Shown here in pieces: positions 26,632-35,165 of a DNA stretch of 64,000 bases (position 1 is its first letter; each line of letters starts with the position of its first letter). The position numbers were made by a program, and so were the translations under genes. This DNA comes from Leptonema illini DSM 21528. Its GTDB lineage: Bacteria; Spirochaetota; Leptospiria; Leptospirales; Leptonemataceae. The notes beneath the pieces were generated by a model. It saw only the letters and a program-made list of their open reading frames with translations, ran no database searches and was not told the DNA's origin. The stretch covers positions 686,489 to 750,488 of the forward strand of contig NZ_JH597773.1 of assembly GCF_000243335.1 (NCBI RefSeq), read 5' to 3'.

Positions 26632-27519
26632 TCACCGCTTCTTCTTTGCAAGATAAGGCGTATGCGCAAGCGCCGACTGGCGCCCGGCTTCGAAGGCCGC
26701 TCTTCCCTCGCTCATATCGCCGGGATGAATATACGAGGTTCGGGTAACGATACGAATCAGTTGTTTGCCGTATTTACGGGCAAGCAGATCCTTCAGCTCA
26801 CGCGTTTCGTTCTGGATGATCTGCGAAGAGCCGTTGAAGGCACGAAGCAACGCCTTATCAGAGACGGGGCGGCCGTTTTCGATATCGTGGATGATGATGC
26901 GTTTGATAGACGGATCAAGGATCATCTCTTTGATCGGTTCGGAGTCGACGACGCCACCGTCGAGAAACTCGTCGCCGTCGATAACAGGAATCTCAAACAG
27001 AATAGGAAAGGTCATCGATGCAAGTATCAGGTCGATGGCGTTACCCGACTTGCGCAACTCACGAATTCCGCGCGTGAGGTTCGATACGGCGACGCCCATG
27101 GGAATACGAAAATCCGATAGATCCAGGCCGCCGATATACGGTTCGAGCAGCGAACGGATCTTCGCCCCGCTCAGCATTCCCGAATAACGTCGCAGGCCGT
27201 GCCGGAGGGGCTTGAGCAACTGAGTGAGGCGATTCCCCTCCCAGAAATCGGATTTTTTCAGAGCAAGGATCATCGACGCGATATCGTCGGCATCAATGCC
27301 GGCGGCGATGAGTGAACCGATCAGCGCTCCGGAACTGGAGCCGGCAATAACGGAGGGTCGGAAGCCGATCTGTTTCAGGCCCGAGCAGAATCCTGCATGT
27401 GCGTAGAATCCGAAAAAGGCGCTGTTTAAAGAAAGGCCGTCGTAGGAGCGGCGTTTGATGATGGTCGGCGCTTGCACGTCTTTATGGGCCACGTCATAGA
27501 GAAAATCCGGGCTTTGCAT
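26632..27519 (-). CDS. Patatin-like phospholipase family protein
   Basis: 295 residues. Patatin enzymes are Ser-Asp dyad lipid acyl hydrolases. The nucleophile elbow reads GSSSG in VIAGSSSGALIGSLIAAG, and the catalytic Asp lies in FLDGGVVDSEPI. The oxyanion region (SAFFGFYAHAGFCSGL) is less glycine-rich than the usual GGGxxG. The fold is RssA-like and there is no signal peptide. It may act on membrane lipids from the cytosol. Convergent with the DUF6544 gene. Confidence 0.88.
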   Translation of the reverse strand: MQSPDFLYDVAHKDVQAPTIIKRRSYDGLSLNSAFFGFYAHAGFCSGLKQIGFRPSVIAGSSSGALIGSLIAAGIDADDIASMILALKKSDFWEGNRLTQLLKPLRHGLRRYSGMLSGAKIRSLLEPYIGGLDLSDFRIPMGVAVSNLTRGIRELRKSGNAIDLILASMTFPILFEIPVIDGDEFLDGGVVDSEPIKEMILDPSIKRIIIHDIENGRPVSDKALLRAFNGSSQIIQNETRELKDLLARKYGKQLIRIVTRTSYIHPGDMSEGRAAFEAGRQSALAHTPYLAKKKR

Positions 27520-27576
27520 GGTAAAGCAGGATTTGCGCGACGTTGCCGACCGGGCGTTCCGGTATTACCATGAAAG

Positions 27577-28431
27577 ATGCCACCAAGCATCCTGCCGGCG
27601 CGAAGCGAACAGATCGGCGTTCTACCCGTAAAGCGGGCCCTTCCGCGACGCGAATGTCGCTCGGTCGGGCCCTTTGTTTTCGTCGATCACATGGGGCCGA
27701 TCGATCTGCCGGCCGGTGCTGGCATCGATGTTCCGCCGCATCCGCATATCGGGTTAAGCACGCTCACCTATCTTTATGAAGGGTCGATGCTGCACCGTGA
27801 CAGCCTGGGAACGCAGATAGAGATCCTGCCGGGCGCCGTGAACTGGATGACGGCCGGACGTGGAATCGCTCACAGCGAACGGTCCTCGCCCGCCTCCCGC
27901 GCAAAAGCGGAACGTCTGCACGGTATACAGATCTGGGTGGCGCTGCGTCGCGAAGACGAAGAATGTGATCCACAATTCGCAAGCTATGAGGCAGCCGCTA
28001 TGCCTGAGTTCCAGAGCGACGGTTATACAGCCCGACTCATCGCCGGCGCCTTTGAAGGCCGACGATCGCCGATTCTCAGAGACGATATGATCTGCATCGA
28101 TCTCGTTTTACAGAAAGGATCGTTTGCGCTACCTTTAGCCGAACAGCTTGCCGTCTATGTCAGCTCGGGCCAGTTCAGTATCGAAGGCCAGAGCGTATCG
28201 ACGGGCGATCTTGTTCTGATCAGCGAATCAGAGTTAACCATATCGGGAGAAGGGCGTTGCATGATTTTTGGAGGTGATGCGCTTCCCGAGCAGCGTTTCT
28301 TCTACTGGAATTTCGTCTCTTCCTCGAAAGACCGCATCGTGCGGGCGAAAAAAGAATGGCAGGAGCAGAGCGGGCCTTTCGCTCCACGCCTGCCCGACGA
28401 AACGGACTGGCTTCCTTTACCGGAAGTCTGA
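27577..28431 (+). CDS. Pirin family protein
   Basis: 284 residues. Pirins are bicupin proteins; some are quercetinases, others regulators. The iron site is intact: VPPHPHIGLSTLTYLYEGSMLHRDSLG supplies the His triad and IAHSERS, and the N-terminal block FVFVDHMGPIDLPAGAG is typical. The second cupin (SFALPLAEQLAVYVSSGQFSI) has the usual loss of metal ligands. The start ATG is 27577; no strong ribosome site is visible. Its 3' end overlaps the convergent DHFR-like gene by 15 bases. Confidence 0.92.
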   Translation: MPPSILPARSEQIGVLPVKRALPRRECRSVGPFVFVDHMGPIDLPAGAGIDVPPHPHIGLSTLTYLYEGSMLHRDSLGTQIEILPGAVNWMTAGRGIAHSERSSPASRAKAERLHGIQIWVALRREDEECDPQFASYEAAAMPEFQSDGYTARLIAGAFEGRRSPILRDDMICIDLVLQKGSFALPLAEQLAVYVSSGQFSIEGQSVSTGDLVLISESELTISGEGRCMIFGGDALPEQRFFYWNFVSSSKDRIVRAKKEWQEQSGPFAPRLPDETDWLPLPEV

Positions 28432-28989
28432 TCCCGGAACCGGTGAATCCTTTTCGATTGCGATCGAGTATCGATTCAAAACGACTCCACTTTCATACGA
28501 TGTAGTATTGAGTGGGGTCAATCCGACAGCTGTGTCGACACCGTCAAACAGCCTGATCCCTTCGCCAAAAACGACGGGGTTCACTTTCAGAAGCAATTCA
28601 TCGATCATACCCGAGCGTAGCAACGAGCCGGCAAGGCTGCCCCCGCCGCATAAATAGATCGAAGAACCCTGCGTGTCTTTAAGACTTCGTATCACTTCGA
28701 TCGCATTCTCGCCGACGATATTCAGATCGGCATGCCTCTGTGTAAAAGACAGCGTCTTTGAAACGACGAAATGCTTCATGTTAGGGTAGGCTATATCGCC
28801 AGGCCGAAGACCGAAATCATAGCCCGCCTCATACGTGCGGCGCCCCATGACGACCGTATCGTATTCTTTCAGATGTTCGAGATAGGCGTCGACATGATCT
28901 CCCTTCATCAGGAAGCCGTCGACGGATCCGTTTTTTCGCGCGATAAAGCCGTCAACGGTGACGGCCACATGATAGATGAGCTTTCTCAC
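28417..28989 (-). CDS. Dihydrofolate reductase family protein (RibD C-terminal type)
   Basis: 190 residues from a GTG start with AAGGAG upstream. It has the DHFR/RibD-C layout: KLIYHVAVTVDGFIARKNGS, YDTVVMGRRTYEAGYDFG, KHFVVSKTLSFTQ, IYLCGGGSLAGSLLRSGMIDELLLKVNPVVFGEG. Such proteins (YyaP/YwjB type) bind NADPH and fold like DHFR, but their substrates are mostly unknown. The GGGSLA loop is the cofactor-binding signature. Single gene, tail-to-tail with pirin. Confidence 0.9.
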   Translation of the reverse strand: MRKLIYHVAVTVDGFIARKNGSVDGFLMKGDHVDAYLEHLKEYDTVVMGRRTYEAGYDFGLRPGDIAYPNMKHFVVSKTLSFTQRHADLNIVGENAIEVIRSLKDTQGSSIYLCGGGSLAGSLLRSGMIDELLLKVNPVVFGEGIRLFDGVDTAVGLTPLNTTSYESGVVLNRYSIAIEKDSPVPGSDFR

Positions 28990-29312
28990 AGAATTCTCCT
29001 TGTATCGAAGCAGGCACGGCGGCTTGCTTCGTTGCCATACGAATCAGAGAGACAGCAGAACCTGCGATCGGGCGCTGCTGTCGAATTGAACAGACGGACT
29101 GTTCTGGCATCAAGGACGCAATGTCCTCAGTGGAGAATCTGCATTACCATTGTTCTGTACCGGACTCCTTCAAGCACCGGCAGATCACCGTTGCTTGAGA
29201 AGATTGCCTCAATAGAGAAGACATTAACATCATCGCCGTCAAGCTTTTTTACAGCGAGGACGCCTCGAAGACAGAGAGGCTCCCTCTCTGTCTTCTGTAT
29301 GGCCGGGCCTGC
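28990..29312. other. Intergenic region with a 12-bp stem-loop
   Basis: About 320 bases between two minus-strand genes. No gene was found. The notable structure is the perfect 12-bp hairpin at 29267-29295, described separately; the rest is featureless. Confidence 0.5.
29267..29295 (-). terminator. Long perfect hairpin after the OmpA gene (candidate terminator)
   Basis: A perfect 12-bp stem, GAAGACAGAGAG (29267-29278) and CTCTCTGTCTTC (29284-29295), with a 5-base loop. It lies 18 bases past the stop of the minus-strand OmpA gene, where a terminator is expected, but no T-tract follows on either strand. It could instead be an mRNA 3'-end stabiliser. Confidence 0.5.
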
Positions 29313-31022
29313 TTATTTACGGTATTCGATAATGATAACCGTTCGACGGTTTCTCGGTTCCGAGGCGTTCGTCTGAACGATCTTGCGATCGTCGGCAAAG
29401 CCTTTTACCTCGAGTATGCGACTCGCTGCGATGCCCTTTCTTTGAATGAGAGCCGTGCGCACCGATTCCGCTCTGCGCTGGCTGAGGCGTCGGTTCCCTT
29501 CTTTTGAGCCGGGCGTATCCGTATGTCCGTGCACCCTTGAAACCGTATTCGGATTCGCGTTCATCGCATCACCGAATTTGTCGACGACCTCAAGAGCTTT
29601 CGGCGTCAGCTCGGCGCTGCCCGTTTTAAACGAGATGTCGCCGTCAATCGTCGCCTGAAGATTGACGGTCTGTCCCTTCTCGTTCACCTCTTTCTTCACC
29701 TCGATACCGAGGGCTCGAAAGGACTTCTCGGTCTGCTCAAGCACTTCGCCTTGCTCGTTATAGTCTTTTTGTATCGAATCAAAGACGTTATTCAAATACT
29801 TTGACGATTCGTCGGTGACGCCGTTTTCCGGGGCGACCTCTTCTTTCTTCGCCGGTTCGGGCGCCTTCTCTTCGACGACTTCCTGCTTCTTTATAACGGG
29901 AGCGGCGACGTCGCCGAAATAGGCAGAGACGCCGACGCGAAGATAGAGTTCGGTACGGTACCCCTCTGACGAAGCGGACATCTCACCGAGGCCGATGAGG
30001 TTTCCCTTAGAACTGACATCGCGAGACTGGTTGGAGAGGAAGTTAAAAGACGAATAGCTGCGCTTCCAGGATTCGCGCTCAAGGCCCATAGCGATGGACC
30101 AGCGACAGTAGTTATACTCGGCCTCGATTCTGTGCATCATACCTTTATCAGAGGCCGAGCCCATCTGATAAAGACCCTCGATACGACTGCTTTCAATGCC
30201 GCTCTGATTCCTGTCCTGTATAAGCTGGTAGCCGCCGCCCGAAACGTTCCCGGATCGGTTAATGAGATAGAGGTGGTAGGTCAGGCGGAAGCTATTCAGC
30301 GGATCCCATTTCAGGCCGGCGCCGAATGCCGTTCCTTTCATATCGTATTTTAAACGAGCATCGCCGCCCTGCGCCCATGTAAGCAGCCCCGGATCAGTGG
30401 CTGCCGCCGAAGAGCGAAGCGTATAGGATCCGTAACTGATCAAAAGATCTTCGATATAGGTATGGTAGGCGACGACGGGACCGGCTCGCAGTTTATCCGT
30501 CCAGCGATGAAAGTAGCCGAACTCGTAGAATCGGGAATCATGACGGAATCGCATCAGGCGAACGCCCTCGAACAGGCTTGTCGCATACGTCGCATTGCCA
30601 GGATACAGAAAAAGAACGGCCGGCGATCCGCTGCGGTCGAACTTCTGATCGACGGTGCTGCGGCGGTAGTTCACATCGAATCGATCGCCATACGAATAAC
30701 CGAGAATCGTCCGGTCGGGAAAATAGCGGCTGCCCTGGCCTTCGCCGGCCGGCAGGACGACGGGCTGCGCAGAGTTAGCTGAATTGAGTACGGAGTTGAT
30801 CATCCAGGCCTGGCCAGACTCGGTCATCACGTTCTGCTTTCCCGTTGCATAGCCGCTCCCCACCGAGAACAGGATTCGGTGCATGAAGCGTCCCTGAAAC
30901 GGCGTATCCTGCTGTAGAGGATCTGCCAGGAGCGACGAAGGCAAGCCTGCACCCACAAAAAGCCACAGAGCTGAAAATGCACAAAAGGGCCGAAAAGCTA
31001 CGAATCGTTTCACCGAATCCAC
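29313..31022 (-). CDS. OmpA-family outer membrane protein
   Basis: 569 residues. A hydrophobic signal peptide (FCAFSALWLFVGAGLPSSLLA) is followed by about 330 residues rich in alternating aromatic and polar residues, consistent with a beta-barrel (FYEFGYFHRWTDKLRAGPVV). A Lys/Glu/Pro linker (KKQEVVEEKAPEPAKKEE) leads to a peptidoglycan-binding OmpA domain with FKTGSAELTPKALEVVDKFG, HGHTDTPGSKEGNRRLSQRRAESV and NRRTVII. The C-terminal 170 residues closely match the divergent lipoprotein gene at 31235. It probably anchors the outer membrane to peptidoglycan. Confidence 0.88.
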   Translation of the reverse strand: MDSVKRFVAFRPFCAFSALWLFVGAGLPSSLLADPLQQDTPFQGRFMHRILFSVGSGYATGKQNVMTESGQAWMINSVLNSANSAQPVVLPAGEGQGSRYFPDRTILGYSYGDRFDVNYRRSTVDQKFDRSGSPAVLFLYPGNATYATSLFEGVRLMRFRHDSRFYEFGYFHRWTDKLRAGPVVAYHTYIEDLLISYGSYTLRSSAAATDPGLLTWAQGGDARLKYDMKGTAFGAGLKWDPLNSFRLTYHLYLINRSGNVSGGGYQLIQDRNQSGIESSRIEGLYQMGSASDKGMMHRIEAEYNYCRWSIAMGLERESWKRSYSSFNFLSNQSRDVSSKGNLIGLGEMSASSEGYRTELYLRVGVSAYFGDVAAPVIKKQEVVEEKAPEPAKKEEVAPENGVTDESSKYLNNVFDSIQKDYNEQGEVLEQTEKSFRALGIEVKKEVNEKGQTVNLQATIDGDISFKTGSAELTPKALEVVDKFGDAMNANPNTVSRVHGHTDTPGSKEGNRRLSQRRAESVRTALIQRKGIAASRILEVKGFADDRKIVQTNASEPRNRRTVIIIEYRK

Positions 31023-31234
31023 CTGAAAAGAGAGCGTTCGGGAACATTGGACGAAAAGTGCCTTTACGAACCGGCAGAAAAAACGGCAGATTCAATCCCG
31101 ACAACCTGCATATCCTTGCAGTGGATACCATCTTATGACGGGAAAAAAAATCCGGAATCCCCTGCATCGCTGCGTCTTCATAACATGGTTCACGTTCGCA
31201 AAGGCGCGCCATTCCATTCAAGAGGATTTATTGC

Positions 31235-31894
31235 ATGATTCGTACGGTTTTCGTTCTCCTGCTCGTATCGCTGACGGGGTGCGCCACGTTATCCAGGCCT
31301 CCATTCGGCTACAGCAGCTACTGGAACTGGATCTGCGGATGCGCCTCTGATCTCGCCCCTCCTGAAGGCGCCGATCCCGATGCGGCAACAGAAGAATCGT
31401 CGAATTATCTGAACAAGGTTTATTCCAGTGTGCGAAAGGATTTCAAAGATCGGGACGCAGTTCTCGAAGAGACCGAGAAGTCCTTCCGCGCGCTCGGCTT
31501 CCGACTTGAAAAAGAAACGGACGATAAAGGGCGGATCGTTTTGCTTCGAGCCGCCATCGACGGAGACATCGCCTTCAAAACAGGGAGCGCCGAGCTGACA
31601 GCGGCCGCTCTCGAAATCGTCGATAAATTCGGTGACGCCCTTGCCGCAAGCCCCGATACCATCGCAAAAGTACACGGCCATACCGATACTCCTGGCTCGA
31701 AAGAGATGAATCGACGGTTAAGCATGCGGCGGGCCCAGGCCGTCGGCGATTCTCTCGTCAAGAGGAAGGGCATCGCCCCCGCTCGTATCGTCGAGATCAT
31801 GGGCTTCGCAGACGACCGTAAGATCATTCCGACCAACGCCTCAGAGCCGCGTAACCGACGTACGGAAATCCTCATCGGCTATAAGAAGGGATAA
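31235..31894 (+). CDS. OmpA-family lipoprotein (Loa22-like)
   Basis: 219 residues. Lipoprotein signal with lipobox SLTGC (Cys at about residue 16). After a short spacer, residues from about 53 onward match the C-terminal module of the neighbouring OmpA gene: ESSNYLNKVYSSVRKDF, ETEKSFRALGF, AIDGDIAFKTGSAELT, HGHTDTPGSKEMNRRLS and GFADDRKIIPTNASEPRNRR. This is the architecture of Leptospira Loa22, an outer-membrane lipoprotein that binds peptidoglycan. The two genes are divergent, separated by 212 bases. Confidence 0.9.
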   Translation: MIRTVFVLLLVSLTGCATLSRPPFGYSSYWNWICGCASDLAPPEGADPDAATEESSNYLNKVYSSVRKDFKDRDAVLEETEKSFRALGFRLEKETDDKGRIVLLRAAIDGDIAFKTGSAELTAAALEIVDKFGDALAASPDTIAKVHGHTDTPGSKEMNRRLSMRRAQAVGDSLVKRKGIAPARIVEIMGFADDRKIIPTNASEPRNRRTEILIGYKKG

Positions 31895-31927
31895 GAATCA
31901 TCTCATAATTCGGGGATCTCGAACCCC

Positions 31928-31957
31928 ACTATCACAGCCCAACACGGCTGTGATAGT
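31928..31957. terminator. Perfect hairpin between convergent genes
   Basis: A perfect 12-bp stem, ACTATCACAGCC (31928-31939) and GGCTGTGATAGT (31946-31957), with a 6-base loop. It includes the stop codon of the minus-strand response regulator and lies 33 bases after the stop of the plus-strand lipoprotein. No T-run is present, so it may be a bidirectional, non-canonical terminator. Confidence 0.55.
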
Positions 31958-32630
31958 AAGAGACAAGTTCTGCAAGGGTTTCGGCGCCGATTTTTTCTTT
32001 TAGATTCGCCTTATGAAAGGCCACCGTCCGCAGAGAGATATCAAGGCGCTCGGCGATATCACGATCGCGAAACCCGTTTGCGATCAGCTCCAGCACCTCT
32101 TTCTCGCGGGCCGTGATCTCCACTCCGGCCTTCTGTTCGGCCTGTGCAAGCAGCTCCATCACGCGATCCGATTGCGCCGTTTCGCCGCTCATCACGCGAT
32201 TCACGATATCGAGGATTCGCTCGGCCTTATCGGTCTTTAAGAGAAAACCGTCCGCTCCGGCCCGGATCACGGACGTGATGATATCGGTGTCTTCATACTG
32301 CGTTACGATTACGATCTTAAGATCGGGAAAGCGCAGCCGGACGGTCGCAAGAACGATGGCGCCACCATAAGAGCTCAATATGTTTTCTTTCGAGAGAAGA
32401 AATCCACCCTTTTCGATTTCCGGAACGACCAGGCCTTCCTGCCAGGAAAGAGGCAACCCCAGATCGAGTAGCATGAACGAAGGCCGATGCTCTTCAATGA
32501 ATGGAAGTACGACCTCGCCCGTCGCCGCCTCGGCGACGACGCTGTATAAACCGGATTGCTCGATGATGTATTTCAGTCCGGCCCGCATGAGCGGATGATC
32601 GTCGACGATGATGACTTTATGCATGTTCAA
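31932..32630 (-). CDS. LuxR/NarL-type response regulator with receiver insertion
   Basis: 232 residues. The receiver has VIIVDDHPLMRAGL, the phosphoacceptor Asp in FMLLDLGLP, VIVTQYED and FLLKTDKAERI. The C-terminal LuxR HTH reads ITAREKEVLELIANGFRDRDIAERLDISLRTVAFHKANLKEKIG. Between DLGLP and the next helix there are about 27 additional residues (from LSWQEGLVVPEIEKGG) not present in typical NarL receivers. The ATG overlaps the HAD gene stop (ATGA), making it the last gene of M23-HAD-regulator. No histidine kinase adjoins it. Confidence 0.92.
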   Translation of the reverse strand: MNMHKVIIVDDHPLMRAGLKYIIEQSGLYSVVAEAATGEVVLPFIEEHRPSFMLLDLGLPLSWQEGLVVPEIEKGGFLLSKENILSSYGGAIVLATVRLRFPDLKIVIVTQYEDTDIITSVIRAGADGFLLKTDKAERILDIVNRVMSGETAQSDRVMELLAQAEQKAGVEITAREKEVLELIANGFRDRDIAERLDISLRTVAFHKANLKEKIGAETLAELVSYYHSRVGL

Positions 32631-33502
32631 TCGATTACCGGCATAGCTTCCACGATCCAGCCTTTTTCGTGCGCCTTCGTGCGCAGGGTGACGCTGCCCC
32701 GATCAAGGACCATCGCCGACTGCGCCTCTTCCAGAAGCGGAAGATCCATCATCGAATCGCCGGCGGCGAAAAGCAACGGCTCCTCCGTGATCCGTCGCAG
32801 GGCCTGCACCTTTCCTTCTGCACAGGGGTACGGCTCGACGATATGCGGTCCGAAACGGCCGTCGTCCATGCGCCGTAGCTCCATACCGATTACGTGCTCG
32901 GCCGGCAGATTCCATCGATGTGAGAGAACGGCGATCGGAATGCGAGGCGAGGCCGTTACGATGTATACAGTCCACTTCCGGTCAAGCATCGCATGCACCA
33001 ATTCCTGCATGGCCGGGCGAATGCGGATGCCGACGGGTAACTCGCGACCGCTCGGCAATCCGACTGATGAACTGGCCGTCAGCTGATGATCAAAAACCTT
33101 TCTTGAAAGAGCGCCCATTTCTTCTTCATGAAAACCGGCGAAAAAGATAGAACTCCAGCGATAGGCGGCCTCGGTTCCATGTTCGTTTCGGATGGCCTCG
33201 TACACGTCGATCATGCCGTCCATCCACTCGACAAGCAGAAGCGGATCATCAAAATAACGAAAGCGTTCGTATGCGGCCCTGAGCTCGTCGCGATGACGAT
33301 GCGTCGACGTCGGCCAGTGCTCCCAGAACCAGGGCTCATCGGCACGAACATGACCGCCAAGAACGATCTCGTTCATCAGCGCTTCGCCCTGATCTCCCTG
33401 AATCAACGTGTAGTCAAAGTCGAAGGCGGCAAGGCCGGGCGGGCCTTCAAGCAGAGAGGTTAACTCGCTGAAGGCCTTTGCTGACCAGTGGGATGGATTC
33501 AT
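32627..33502 (-). CDS. HAD-superfamily phosphatase (phosphoserine/phosphocholine phosphatase-like)
   Basis: 291 residues. Motif I is LAAFDFDYTLIQGDQGEAL, motif II YIVTASPRIPIAVL, the Lys lies in CAEGKVQAL, and motif IV is LFAAGDSMMDLPLLEEA. An inserted helical cap of about 150 residues (WFWEHWPTSTHRHRDELRAAYERF) resembles phosphocholine-type HAD phosphatases (PF12710). No signal peptide is visible. It starts 3 bases after the M23 peptidase stop and overlaps the response regulator by 4 bases. Substrate unknown. Confidence 0.85.
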   Translation of the reverse strand: MNPSHWSAKAFSELTSLLEGPPGLAAFDFDYTLIQGDQGEALMNEIVLGGHVRADEPWFWEHWPTSTHRHRDELRAAYERFRYFDDPLLLVEWMDGMIDVYEAIRNEHGTEAAYRWSSIFFAGFHEEEMGALSRKVFDHQLTASSSVGLPSGRELPVGIRIRPAMQELVHAMLDRKWTVYIVTASPRIPIAVLSHRWNLPAEHVIGMELRRMDDGRFGPHIVEPYPCAEGKVQALRRITEEPLLFAAGDSMMDLPLLEEAQSAMVLDRGSVTLRTKAHEKGWIVEAMPVID

Positions 33503-33505
33503 AAC

Positions 33506-34321
33506 TCAGAAAGCGTTCGTTCGAGGAGGAAGGGAGGAAGAGGCGCGAATATCGGGCAGCGTTTCTGTTACGGCGATTCCCGTTGCATCTTCTCTTACGA
33601 TGATCTCGGACTGATGATAGCCATACGGCAGAAAATCTTCGGGATTCAAAGCGACGTCCTGATAGCGCACCTCGAAGTGAATATGCGGCCCCGTCGAGCG
33701 CCCCGTCGAGCCCGAGAAGGCGATGATCTGCCCTCTGTTCACGCGCTCCCCTACTTTTAACAGCAGGTCGTTGTTATGCGCATAGACCGTCTTCTTTCCG
33801 TCTGCATGCGTGATGACGACGGCCTTACCGAGTCCGCCCATCCATGACGAGCCCGTAACCTCTCCGTCGTCGGCGGCAAGAACAGGGGTGCCAATCGGAG
33901 CAGCCACATCAAGGCCCATGTGCATCTCAGAGAAACGTCTTCCAAAGCGCGACGTGTATTCGGGCGTTTCTGCAGGCCAGGTCAATCGACGCGGATCAAT
34001 CTGAAGAATGCGGCGGCCAAACCCTTTTTTCAGCAGGGATTGATAGAACTCCTCGCCCATCGGAATGAAGACGAAATCGCTGCGAGAGAAGGTGTTATCG
34101 TTAATGATGAGGATTTCGGTCGGTGTGGTGCCGAACTCACGTGCCAGCTTTTGAATGCTATCGCCGTCGGGCTTTACCCAGCGACCGATTCGGCCTCTGT
34201 AGGTTTGAATATGCTTGTTGTCGACAGTGACGGTGATGCGAGCTCCGGTCACGGCTTCCAGTGATGGAAGTGCAATCATCACGGCCCCGAAAAAAGCAGA
34301 GGCCAGAAAGAATCGTTTCAT
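33506..34321 (-). CDS. Secreted M23 peptidase with LysM-like domain
   Basis: 271 residues from the ATG at 34321; the frame is open to a GTG at 34339. Signal peptide RFFLASAFFGAVMIALPSLEA. A LysM-like segment (VKPDGDSIQKLAREFGTTPTEILIIN) precedes the zinc peptidase domain: HMGLDVAAPIGTPVLAADDGEV supplies the first His/Asp ligands, and GPHIHFEVRYQ the HxH. M23 enzymes are cell-wall endopeptidases; many spirochaete members are LytM-type with intact sites as here. First gene of the M23-HAD-regulator operon. Confidence 0.92.
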   Translation of the reverse strand: MKRFFLASAFFGAVMIALPSLEAVTGARITVTVDNKHIQTYRGRIGRWVKPDGDSIQKLAREFGTTPTEILIINDNTFSRSDFVFIPMGEEFYQSLLKKGFGRRILQIDPRRLTWPAETPEYTSRFGRRFSEMHMGLDVAAPIGTPVLAADDGEVTGSSWMGGLGKAVVITHADGKKTVYAHNNDLLLKVGERVNRGQIIAFSGSTGRSTGPHIHFEVRYQDVALNPEDFLPYGYHQSEIIVREDATGIAVTETLPDIRASSSLPPRTNAF

Positions 34322-34679
34322 AGTAGTATTCCGTTTCACAAAGTATCTTTTTTAATCGGTCTCTTTCTTTTAAAAGAGCCTCGCCTGTTTCGAAACCAGC
34401 TCTTTCCAATACCAGAGCCATTTCAGAACATCCGCTTTTGCCGTTTTTCTGAGGACGCACCAGAAAATTACAGCTTTTTTCTATTGTCGATCGTCTACGC
34501 GCCGACTGGCGACAGGATATTCGACGATCTCCAGAGACTGCAACCTTTTTTCGACCGGCCATGAGGGCCAGTCTTTTCACAGACGACCGCCCACGCAAAC
34601 CTCTCTCCCGCAGACCTTTCGAGTGTTCTCGACGATTTCTGGTTTACAGACGGCATCTTTCCAGTCATCCTGACCATCG
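34322..34679. other. Divergent intergenic region M23 operon / ispF
   Basis: About 360 bases between divergent starts. It should contain both promoters. I see no gene, strong hairpin, or repeat; it is relatively T-rich on the plus strand near 34340-34370 and 34460-34480. Confidence 0.5.
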
Positions 34680-35165
34680 ATGGATATTCGACTCGGAAAC
34701 GGACTTGACTTTCACCGCCTCATCCAGGACTCCCATCGTCCCCTAATTCTCGGCGGAGCGACCATAGAAAGTGAGTTTGCGCTTGAGGGTCATTCCGATG
34801 CCGACATAATCCTTCATGCCCTTGCCGACGCCATTCTCGGCGCCCTGGCCGGTCCCGACATCGGGGAGCTTTTCCCCGATACGGATCCCGCTTTGAAGAA
34901 TATGGATTCGGCCCGCATCATCGAGAAAGCCAGGTCCTTCGTTACCGATAGAGGTTTTTCTATTTCTAACGTCGATATTACCATAATCGGCGAGCGGCCT
35001 AAGATCAAGCCCCACAAAGAAACGATCCGGCGCAGCCTCAGTCGATTACTCGCCATCGACGTAGAACGCATCGGCATCAAGGCGACGACGACGGAGAAGA
35101 TGGGATTTGCCGGAAGAGGAGAAGGACTCGGATGCCTGGCCACAGCCTTACTCATAAAACTCTGA
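34680..35165 (+). CDS. ispF: 2-C-methyl-D-erythritol 2,4-cyclodiphosphate synthase IspF
   Basis: 161 residues, the family length. IspF makes the cyclodiphosphate in the MEP isoprenoid pathway. Metal ligands and binding marks: [10 protein letters not shown] (Asp-x-His), [61 protein letters not shown]. The N-terminal motif RLGNGLDFH departs slightly from the common R-x-G-x-G-x-D-x-H spacing residues but keeps the ligands. It overlaps the sensor gene by 34 bases. Confidence 0.96.
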   Translation: MDIRLGNGLDFHRLIQDSHRPLILGGATIESEFALEGHSDADIILHALADAILGALAGPDIGELFPDTDPALKNMDSARIIEKARSFVTDRGFSISNVDITIIGERPKIKPHKETIRRSLSRLLAIDVERIGIKATTTEKMGFAGRGEGLGCLATALLIKL

